Origin: DASZMJ01 sp035551935
GTDB lineage: Bacteria > Planctomycetota > Planctomycetia > Isosphaerales > Isosphaeraceae
Assembly (NCBI GenBank): GCA_035551935.1
Contig: DASZMJ010000332.1
Span: 1-6,550, forward strand
Length of the DNA: 6,550 nt
Direction of reading: 5' to 3'
A program made the position numbers and the translations under genes. Of the stretch, positions 1 to 6,079 are shown piece by piece (the stretch's first letter is position 1; the number at the start of each line of letters is the position of its first letter). The notes beneath the pieces are model-generated. The model was not told the DNA's origin. It did not search any database and was given only the letters and a program-made list of their open reading frames with translations.

Positions 1-1
1 C

Positions 2-1153
2 GCGATCGAGGACTTCGATCGGGCCATACAGCTCGTACCACGGCGAGTGTCGGCATATATCGGACGCGGCGGTGCACGGTTCTATCGGAATGACTATTCC
101 GGTGCGCTCGCCGACCTCGATCGGGCCGTCACGCTCGGTCCGAAGTCCGAGGAGGCCTTCTTCGCCCGCGCCGTCATCCGGCAGGGCAAGGGAGACCTCG
201 ATGGGGCGATCGCCGACCATACCGAGGCCATTCGGCTCGACCCGACGGCTTTCCGGTCGTTCTCCAACCGCGGCCGCCTCTGGATGGAGAAGCACGACGT
301 CCCCAAGGCGATTACCGACTTCGACGAGTTCATCCGCCTCGCGCCGGACAGCCCGATCGGTTATATCAACCGCGGTCAGTGCCGATCATCCGCCAAGGAT
401 TACAGCGGTGCAATCGTCGACTTCGACGCGGCGATCCGCCTCGACCCTAAACTTGCCCTCGCCTACATCAACCGGGGGATCGCCTGGCGGGCGAAGGGGG
501 AGTACGACCGGGCCATCCTCGACTTCAGTGCGGCGCTCCGGCTCGATCCAAGCCCGTCGCTCGACGTGGCCGGTGTCCGGGTCGAGGTCGAGTATGTTGT
601 GACGGACTCGCTGAGGGTTGCCTCGGGGAAATGGCCCATCAAGAGGGTCGGGCCGGGAGCCCTTGTCGAGCGCGGAAATTGCCGAGCGACGACCGGCCGT
701 TTTGCGGAGGCCCTCGCCGACTTCGACGAGGCACTCCGGCTCGACCCGGAGTACCTCGGCCCGCTCGTCGAGCGCGCCTGGCTCTGGGCCGGCTGCCCCG
801 ACCCGAGGTTCCGCGACGGGCCGGGCGCGATCGAGTCGGCGAGTCGGGCCTTCGAGGCGACCGGAGGGAAGAAGCCGTACGTCCTCGGCGCGCTCGCCGC
901 CGCGCAGGCCGAGACGGGCGACTTCGTCGCCGCGATCGCGAACGAAGAGAAGGCGATGCGCCTCTACGAAGACGAGTCAAACCGTACGGCCGGCCGGCGG
1001 CGGCTAGCGTCATACCGGGCCCGCAGGCCGTATCGCATGAGTGTCTATCCTGGCCATCCGGTGCCCCTGGCCGCACGCGAGACGCCGCCACCGCCACCCA
1101 CCGAATCTGCGGGCCCGTTCCGTCCCCTCGTCAACCGTCTCCTCCGGAAATAG
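2..1153 (+). CDS. TPR-repeat protein, 5'-truncated by the window edge
   Basis: This reading frame is open from the first bases (AIEDFDRAIQLVP..., itself the second helix of a TPR), so the gene starts upstream; the GTG at 47 lies inside the repeat array and is unlikely to be the start. Five consecutive 34-residue TPR units follow at about 47-148, 149-250, 251-352, 353-454 and 455-556, with the usual pattern (Y/F-x-x-RG ... GDLDGAI ... AIRLDPT). A non-repeat insert at 557-652 precedes another unit at 653-754. The C-terminal block (CPDPRFRDG, LAAAQAETGDF, then YRARRPYR) matches what I recall as the usual ending of planctomycete TPR proteins. About 38 residues follow it, including a run of five prolines, and overlap the convergent CDF gene. 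TPRs form protein-binding superhelices; partner and cellular location cannot be told because the N-terminus is missing. Confidence 0.88.
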   Translation, partial: AIEDFDRAIQLVPRRVSAYIGRGGARFYRNDYSGALADLDRAVTLGPKSEEAFFARAVIRQGKGDLDGAIADHTEAIRLDPTAFRSFSNRGRLWMEKHDVPKAITDFDEFIRLAPDSPIGYINRGQCRSSAKDYSGAIVDFDAAIRLDPKLALAYINRGIAWRAKGEYDRAILDFSAALRLDPSPSLDVAGVRVEVEYVVTDSLRVASGKWPIKRVGPGALVERGNCRATTGRFAEALADFDEALRLDPEYLGPLVERAWLWAGCPDPRFRDGPGAIESASRAFEATGGKKPYVLGALAAAQAETGDFVAAIANEEKAMRLYEDESNRTAGRRRLASYRARRPYRMSVYPGHPVPLAARETPPPPPTESAGPFRPLVNRLLRK

Positions 1154-2030
1154 TCTCCGGCGCCGGCTCGACGTGGACGAGGACGTCGCGGACCGGGCCG
1201 ATCCGGCCAATGAGGCGGTCCTTGACGCGGTGGGCGATCGCGTGGCCCTCGCGGACGGTCAGGTCGGGGTCGACCTCGATGTGGATGTCCACGAGGTACT
1301 CCAGGCCCGCCTTGCGGATGCGGAGGGTCTCGACGTCGCGGACGCCGGGGACAGCCCCCGCCTCGTCGCGGACGGCGGCGAGCAATTCGGGGTCGGCCTG
1401 GCGGTCCATCAGGCCCTGGACGTTCTCCCAGAGCAGGCGGGTGCCGACCCAGAGGATCGTCGCGGCCACGGCCACCGCGGCGGCGTGGTCGGCCCATCCC
1501 CACGACGGCCCGCCCCACTTCGCCGCGGCCACGCCCGCGAGCACGACGAGCGAGCCGAGGGCGTCGAGCCGGTAATCCCACGCCGTCGCGAGCAAGGCGG
1601 CCGAGCCCGTGCGGCGGGCGACGCGGCTCGTCCGGCGATAGAGCGCCTCCTGGACGACCGCCCCGCCGGCCGCGATCAGCAGGGTGAAACCTTCAGGGGC
1701 TGTGTGGGCCCGGCCGAGCCCGGAGAGGGCCTCATAGCCGATCGCCAGCGCCAGCGCGATCAGGGCGACGGCGATCCCCTGCCCCGCGAGCGACTCGGCG
1801 CGGGCGTGGCCGTAGGGATGCTCGCGGTCGGCCGGCCGTTCGGCCACGGCCAGGGCCAGGAGCAGCGCGGCCGAGATCAGGCCGTCGACGAGCGAATGCG
1901 CCGCATCGGACACCAGCGCCACCGAGCCGCCGAGCAGCCCCCCGGCGAGCTTGACCGCCCCCAGGCCGAGGCTGATCGAGAGGCCCCATGCGGCGGCCCG
2001 GCGGCTGTCGTTGTAGAGTTCGCCGCCCAA
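1131..2030 (-). CDS. Cation diffusion facilitator (CDF) family divalent-metal exporter
   Basis: A 299-aa inner-membrane antiporter that would export a divalent cation (Zn, Fe, Mn, Co or Cd type) in exchange for protons. The start chosen is TTG at 2030-2028, giving MGGELYNDSRRAAAWG, the typical short cytoplasmic N-terminus of the family; no ATG or GTG fits nearby, and the open frame further upstream runs into the neighbouring dehydrogenase gene. Visible features: TM2 motif SDAAHSLVDG (H45, D49), the loop signature D68-REHPYGHARAE (H71, H75), TM5 motif AWDYRLDALGS (D152, D156), roughly six hydrophobic segments up to about residue 200, and a cytoplasmic dimerisation domain at about 213-299 (HIEVDPDLTVREGH, VHVEP). 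With this start the residue numbers line up with E. coli YiiP. The TM5 HxxxD seen in many members is DxxxD here, so the transported metal is uncertain. It lies 95 bp after the dehydrogenase and overlaps the convergent TPR gene by 23 bp. Confidence 0.92.
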   Translation of the reverse strand: MGGELYNDSRRAAAWGLSISLGLGAVKLAGGLLGGSVALVSDAAHSLVDGLISAALLLALAVAERPADREHPYGHARAESLAGQGIAVALIALALAIGYEALSGLGRAHTAPEGFTLLIAAGGAVVQEALYRRTSRVARRTGSAALLATAWDYRLDALGSLVVLAGVAAAKWGGPSWGWADHAAAVAVAATILWVGTRLLWENVQGLMDRQADPELLAAVRDEAGAVPGVRDVETLRIRKAGLEYLVDIHIEVDPDLTVREGHAIAHRVKDRLIGRIGPVRDVLVHVEPAPETISGGDG

Positions 2031-2090
2031 GGTCGACCCCCGCCCGCCGACGAGCCTCGCCGGGGTTGGGATTGTGGTCGATGTCCCGCC

Positions 2091-2103
2091 GGCTTCGCAA
2101 GCC
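2091..2103 (-). other. Small hairpin between the dehydrogenase and CDF genes
   Basis: The minus strand reads GGCTT-GCG-AAGCC, a perfect 5-bp stem with a 3-nt loop, 23 bases after the dehydrogenase stop and within the 95-bp gap before the CDF start. No U-tract follows, so a classical intrinsic terminator is not supported. It could be an attenuating or mRNA-stabilising structure, or chance in GC-rich DNA. Confidence 0.2.
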
Positions 2104-2125
2104 CGGGGGCGGCGATCCGTGGGAT

Positions 2126-3127
2126 TCAGGCCTGGAGCACCGCCCGGAACCGGGCCTTGCCGGCGCGGACATGGTCCACGGCGTCGTTGACGTCCTTCAT
2201 GGGGAAGACCTCGACCATCGGCTTCACGCCCTTCCGCGCCGCGAAGGTGAGCATGGCCGCGATGTCGGACGGGCTGCCGGCCTGACTGCCGCTGACGGAG
2301 CGCTCGTACAGCAGGGGGAAGGGTGGGATCTTCATGTCGGCCCCCGTGAGGCCGACGTTCACCAGCCGCCCCTGCGGCCGCAGCGCATTGACGTAGTCGC
2401 CCCACGGCACGTCGGATGAGACGGTCGAGAGGATGAAGTCGAACGAGTTCGCGGCACGCTTCAGCTCGTCGGTCCCCCTGGTCGCGATGAACCGCGTGGC
2501 GCCGAGGGCGCGGGACCGTTCGTCCTTGTCGTGCGACGACGAGATCGCCGTCACCTCGCAGCCGGACGCCGCGAGGAACTGGACGGCCAGATGGCCCAGC
2601 CCGCCGATCCCGACGACGGCCGTGCGCATCCAGGGAGCGACGCCGAAGTGGAGCATCGGCGTAAAGACCGTCGTCCCCGCGCACATCAACGGGCCGGCGA
2701 CGGCGGGGTCGATCGCGTCGGGGATCGGCACGGCGAACTTGGCCTTACAACGGACCGACTCGGCCCAGCCGCCGTGATGGCCGACGATCGTCGGGCGGTC
2801 CTCGGCGCAGAACGATTCCAGGCCGCGGCTGCACCACTCGCAGTGCCCGCACGAGCCGCAGTGCCAGCCGACGCCGACCCGCTGCCCGACCCGCGCGGCG
2901 TCGACCTGCGGCCCGACCGCGGCAATCGTGCCGATGACCTCGTGGCCGGGGACGAGGGGGTAGGTCGAGAAGCCGAAGTCGTTGTCGATCATGCCGACGT
3001 CGCTGTGGCAGATGCCGCAGTAGGTGACGCGGACTTCGACCTCGTGCGGACCGAGCGGGCCCGGCTCGTATTCGAACGGCTCCAACCGGCCCTTCGCGGC
3101 CCTGGCGGCATAAGCCTTGATGCCCAT
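2126..3127 (-). CDS. ahr: Zinc-dependent NAD(P)H alcohol dehydrogenase / aldehyde reductase, Ahr (YjgB)-like
   Basis: A 333-aa cytoplasmic medium-chain dehydrogenase. It resembles E. coli Ahr (YjgB), which reduces aldehydes with NADPH, over its whole length: EVRVTYCGICHSDVGMIDN near the N-terminus, GFSTYPLVPGHEVIG, and FPMKDVNDAVDHVRAGKAR near the C-terminus. Catalytic zinc ligands expected are C40, H62 (with E63) and C149 (in LMCAGTTVF). Structural zinc cysteines are C93, C96, C99 and C107 with the family 3-3-8 spacing. The Rossmann nucleotide loop is GIGGLG at 173-178, and the SSSHDKDER stretch at the end of the second strand suggests NADP preference (inference). The start is ATG at 3127, preceded by a strong GGAGGAGG eight bases upstream; the frame could run upstream to an ATG at 3211, but that extension is not family-like. 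The family is about 340 aa, so it is complete. Substrate is not determinable; cinnamyl-alcohol-type dehydrogenase is the alternative label. Confidence 0.92.
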   Translation of the reverse strand: MGIKAYAARAAKGRLEPFEYEPGPLGPHEVEVRVTYCGICHSDVGMIDNDFGFSTYPLVPGHEVIGTIAAVGPQVDAARVGQRVGVGWHCGSCGHCEWCSRGLESFCAEDRPTIVGHHGGWAESVRCKAKFAVPIPDAIDPAVAGPLMCAGTTVFTPMLHFGVAPWMRTAVVGIGGLGHLAVQFLAASGCEVTAISSSHDKDERSRALGATRFIATRGTDELKRAANSFDFILSTVSSDVPWGDYVNALRPQGRLVNVGLTGADMKIPPFPLLYERSVSGSQAGSPSDIAAMLTFAARKGVKPMVEVFPMKDVNDAVDHVRAGKARFRAVLQA

Positions 3128-3135
3128 CGGCGGTG

Positions 3136-3143
3136 CCTCCTCC
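3136..3143 (-). promoter_or_regulatory. Strong Shine-Dalgarno sequence of the dehydrogenase gene
   Basis: The minus strand carries GGAGGAGG ending eight bases before the ATG at 3127. This near-consensus site decides the start of the dehydrogenase against the longer open frame that reaches 3211. It is the clearest ribosome binding site in the window. Confidence 0.8.
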
Positions 3144-3207
3144 GAGTCGACCGGGAACGACGAAGCCCCGCGCCGTGCAGGGCCCCGCCGCTCGTTATAG
3201 TTCACCG

Positions 3208-5934
3208 TCAAGGCGAAGGGTAGCCGCCCGCGGCTGGGTCACTTCGCCGGGAACTCGCCCGGCGGGGCACCGGTGATCGGCCCGGCCTTGGCCTCCTTGA
3301 AGTCGGCGAGCGGGCCGGGGTCGTGGCTGAGCGGCGGGTCGTCGCCGGGCTCGAAGAGGATCCGAGGTCGGAGATGTCGCGCGTGAGCTGGCCCATCAGT
3401 CGGAAGCGGTTGAGCGGGTCCATGCACTTGTTCTTCGCCGAGAGGCGATAGCCGGGCAGGTTCCAGGTCTGGATGTCGGGGAACTTGACGCCGAGGCCGA
3501 CCTCACCCTCGGGGAGCCCGCGGACCTCGAACCGTCCGCGGTCATCGACGTCGGCCCATATGATGCCGCCCGCACCCTCAGTGTAGCCGAGCACCTTGGT
3601 CCTGGGAGGGATTGCCCGTCCATCGGCGAAGACGATCCGCCCGGCGAGCGTCCGCCCGGCATGGACTTCCATGTCGCCGAGGTCGACCGACGTCCCGTCG
3701 CCCTCGGTCTTGAACTTCCGCGGCACGACCGAGCCGCCGCCCGGCAGGCCGCCGGTCCTGGCGTAGGCGGTGAACTCGTCGTCGGTGAAGGCGTGCTCGA
3801 ACCGGAACCGGCCGTCGGCGCCGGTCCTGGACCCCAGGTGACCGAGGAAGTGGTCCATGAAGCCCCTGATCTGCCCGATCCCCAGGGGGACGTTGGCCAC
3901 CGGCTTGCCGTCGCGGACGAGCCGCCCGGTGACCGTGACCCCGGTGCCGAGCTGCAGCGGCCCCGTGAGCTGGCCGTCGGCGTCGGTCTGGAACATCTTC
4001 GAGGCCAGCCCCGGCGGGGCCTCGACCCTCACGGAGAACTCGCGGAAGAACCCCTTGGCCGTGAAGGCGAACCGGCCGTCGGCGCCGGTCTTGATCGGCC
4101 CGCGCTCGACGACCTCGGTCATCTGCGCCTGCACCTTCGCCCCGGCCACCGGCCGGCCGTCGGGGCCGATGACCTTGCCCGCCACCTTCGTCGGGCCTTT
4201 CGTTTCGGGCGGCACGGCCCGACCGATGGCGGTTGCCGGAGCCGGTTTCGTCCGAGGCAGGCCGAACTGGTCTTCGAGGGCCCCTTCGAGGGCGTCGGTG
4301 GAGGCGTCGAACTTGCCGACGAGGATGCCGTTGCGGTCGATCACGAACGTCGAGGGCCACGAGAAGATCTCGTAAGTGTCCGCCGTCCGGCCCGAGCCCT
4401 TCTCTCCGACCCCGGACGAGTAGGGACGCGGCGACTTCCCGACCGGCGGCCGGTCGAGCAGGACCGGGAACGGCAGGTCCTTGCCGGCGAGGAGCTGCTG
4501 CCGGATCGGCGCGAATGCCTTGCGATACTCATCGGCCGAGGCGAACGAGGCGTCGTGGAGCGCGAGGATGACGAGCGGTTGGTCCTTGAGCCGCTCCTTC
4601 AGGGCCGCGAGCTTCGGCATGGACCCGAGGCACGGGCCGCACCAGGTCGCCCAGAAGTCGAGCACGACGACCTTGCCACGGTAGTCGGCGAGCCTGACCG
4701 GCTGGCCGTCGAGGTCGGTCGCGTCGATCTCGGCCGCCGGGCCGCCGGCCATGCGGACGCCGGCGATGCTCGGGAGCGCGAACTCGGGCAGGTCGTACGG
4801 GCCGTCGCCGGGCGGCACATCGAGGCCGGAGACGTGCAGGACGGTCTCCGAGCGGAACTCGATCTTGTACCGCCCCGCGGGCAGGCGGACTTCCAGGTGC
4901 CGCTTCATGTGCGCAGGGTCGTTGGCGTTCACGTTGGGCAGCATCCACTTCTGCCACTCGTCGGCGGGCTTCCCCGAGGCGTCGACCGTGTAGATCGCCC
5001 AGTTCAGGTACGCTTTCGGGTCGTCCTTCGGCACCTCGGCCACCCGGGCGCGCACCAGCCTCGTCCAGGCGGCCGCGCCCGAGGCGGCGACGGCGAGCAG
5101 GGCGATTCCCAGGGTGATCTTCATCTTGGCGAACGTCATGGCCTTCAGGACCTCCCGCGCGAGGGCGGCCGACGCCGGCCCCTCGCCGAGGGCGGCCGCC
5201 CCGGACTTCGTGGTGAATCGGATCGCGGCGCGGACCGTCGCCTCGGCCCAAGCCGCCGGCGCGGGCGACACAGCCCATCCCGCCGTGAGCAGTGCCGCCG
5301 ATGCTGTGATACCCCGCCTCGCCAGCCGCGATTTCAGCTTGGCCCGGCCGCGTGCGAGCCGGCTCTGGAGCGTCCCCAACGGCCAGCGGAGCCGAGCCGC
5401 GGTCTGCTCCTGCGTGAGCCCTTCGAGGTAGCAGAGGACCAGCGGCGAGCGGAACGGCTCGTGCAGCCGGCCGAGCTCCTCGTGCAGCATGGCCGAGCGC
5501 TCGACCTCGACCATCGGGACCGCCGCCGCTCCGGCCTCGCGACCGGCCGCCATCTCGCCCCCCTTCTTCTCTCTGGCCCTCCGCCGCATGATCGAGACCC
5601 GTGCCCGGGCCGAGACGCGGACCGCGACGCCGTGGAGCCAGCTCGCGACCGACTCCCGCCGCGCGATCGAGCGGGCGCGCCGCGCCAGGACGAGGAAGGT
5701 CGCCTGCGAGGCGTCCTGGGCCTCATGCTCGTCGCCGAGGACCTGGCGGCAGACCCGCAGGTCCATCGCCCCGTGCCGCTCGACCAGCGCGGCGAACGCG
5801 ACCTCGGCCGCGGGGCCGCCCGGGTCGTCGGCGAACCGGGCCAGGAGCTGGCCGTCGCCCAGGCCCGCGGCCGTGCCGTCGCGGAAGAGCGACTCGACGT
5901 GCCTCAGGGCGGTCGGTGTTGCGTCGCCTGCCAT
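3208..5934 (-). CDS. ECF-type sigma factor fused to TM helix, TlpA-like thioredoxin and carboxypeptidase-regulatory-like domains (3' end frameshifted)
   Basis: A 908-aa frame from ATG 5934 (MAGDATPTALRHVESLF, the usual opening of planctomycete sigma proteins; a weak AGGA lies 4 bases upstream; 59 upstream open codons look non-coding). Residues about 30-120 are sigma region 2 (FAALVERHG, ASQATFLVLARRA, SWLHGVAVRV); about 150-207 are region 4 (LVLCYLEGLTQEQTA, GTLQSRLARGRAKL). A single TM helix lies at about 273-290. Outside the membrane should follow a domain of unknown type (about 296-395), a TlpA-like redoxin (about 397-558; C432-G-P-C435, cis-Pro motif W526-P527-STFVID), and three carboxypeptidase-regulatory-like beta units starting near 580, 666 and 760 (GKVIGPDGRPVAGAKV, GRLVRDGKPVANV, GRIVFADGRAIPP). 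It probably binds core RNA polymerase from a membrane-anchored position, with the periplasmic part sensing redox state or a ligand (inference). The last ~50 residues in this frame are Ser/Arg/Pro-rich and not family-like; see the frameshift entry. Confidence 0.85.
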   Translation of the reverse strand: MAGDATPTALRHVESLFRDGTAAGLGDGQLLARFADDPGGPAAEVAFAALVERHGAMDLRVCRQVLGDEHEAQDASQATFLVLARRARSIARRESVASWLHGVAVRVSARARVSIMRRRAREKKGGEMAAGREAGAAAVPMVEVERSAMLHEELGRLHEPFRSPLVLCYLEGLTQEQTAARLRWPLGTLQSRLARGRAKLKSRLARRGITASAALLTAGWAVSPAPAAWAEATVRAAIRFTTKSGAAALGEGPASAALAREVLKAMTFAKMKITLGIALLAVAASGAAAWTRLVRARVAEVPKDDPKAYLNWAIYTVDASGKPADEWQKWMLPNVNANDPAHMKRHLEVRLPAGRYKIEFRSETVLHVSGLDVPPGDGPYDLPEFALPSIAGVRMAGGPAAEIDATDLDGQPVRLADYRGKVVVLDFWATWCGPCLGSMPKLAALKERLKDQPLVILALHDASFASADEYRKAFAPIRQQLLAGKDLPFPVLLDRPPVGKSPRPYSSGVGEKGSGRTADTYEIFSWPSTFVIDRNGILVGKFDASTDALEGALEDQFGLPRTKPAPATAIGRAVPPETKGPTKVAGKVIGPDGRPVAGAKVQAQMTEVVERGPIKTGADGRFAFTAKGFFREFSVRVEAPPGLASKMFQTDADGQLTGPLQLGTGVTVTGRLVRDGKPVANVPLGIGQIRGFMDHFLGHLGSRTGADGRFRFEHAFTDDEFTAYARTGGLPGGGSVVPRKFKTEGDGTSVDLGDMEVHAGRTLAGRIVFADGRAIPPRTKVLGYTEGAGGIIWADVDDRGRFEVRGLPEGEVGLGVKFPDIQTWNLPGYRLSAKNKCMDPLNRFRLMGQLTRDISDLGSSSSPATTRRSATTPARSPTSRRPRPGRSPVPRRASSRRSDPAAGGYPSP
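3239..3366 (-). pseudogene. Displaced C-terminal segment of the sigma/TlpA fusion after a probable one-base deletion
   Basis: After ...TRDISDL (codon ending at 3364) the annotated frame turns into a low-complexity Ser/Arg/Pro tail ending at 3208. Adding one base at about 3363 (CTC-GG to CTC-CGG) continues the protein as RILFEPGDDPPLSHDPG and on to GAPPGEFPAK, stopping with TGA at 3241-3239. This second version looks like normal protein, and DLRI.. .EPG is how I recall this domain family ending. The repaired protein would be 898 aa. The site, GACCTCGGATCC, is not a recognisable slippery heptamer, so a real deletion or a sequencing error is more likely than programmed frameshifting. The extracellular domains are otherwise intact, so function may be retained. 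Confidence 0.7.
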
Positions 5935-6079
5935 CGGGTCCTGACCCCCGCCGCGTCGGATCACGCCTGTAGTGTCCGCGGGAGCCCCGATCATTCCCGG
6001 GCCCCGTGGAAATTCTCCGGCATCGGCCCCGCGGGCGAAAGGCTCATGGCGGGATCGGGCATTGACGAAAAAGAGGATC
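5935..6079. promoter_or_regulatory. Divergent intergenic region between the sigma fusion gene and the membrane protein gene
   Basis: These 145 bp separate the two divergently transcribed genes and must hold at least one promoter for each if both start as annotated. A weak AGGA (5939-5942) lies before the sigma start, and AAGAGG (6071-6076) before the membrane protein start. No convincing -35/-10 pair was found on either strand, so the promoter positions are not resolved. Both genes could share regulators here; this is inference from the arrangement. Confidence 0.4.

Noticed and set aside
1157..1166. Perfect palindrome CCGGCGCCGG at the end of the convergent genes.
   Set aside because: It lies within the CDF coding sequence and is short and purely G/C; no partner repeat or T-tract supports a terminator or binding site.
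1041..2285. Long plus-strand open frame of 414 codons.
   Set aside because: It lies opposite the CDF gene and the 3' end of the dehydrogenase, has an Asp/Arg/Gly/Ala-rich composition without domains, and is an antisense shadow of GC-rich coding sequence.
2031..2684. N-terminal extension of the CDF frame up to an ATG at 2684.
   Set aside because: It would overlap most of the 3' half of the dehydrogenase gene, its residues are Arg/Gly-rich without family similarity, and the CDF family starts at the LYNDSRRAAAWG region.
3194..3211. On the minus strand TTGACG (3211-3206) and TATAAC (3199-3194) upstream of the dehydrogenase as a promoter.
   Set aside because: The boxes are only six bases apart, far from the 17-base spacing needed. 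TATAAC alone could be a -10 element, but no matching -35 was found.
3222..3235. AGCCG/CGGCT hairpin just after the repaired stop of the sigma fusion gene as a terminator.
   Set aside because: The 5-bp stem with a 4-nt loop has no following T-run on the minus strand; such short inverted repeats are expected by chance in this GC-rich sequence.
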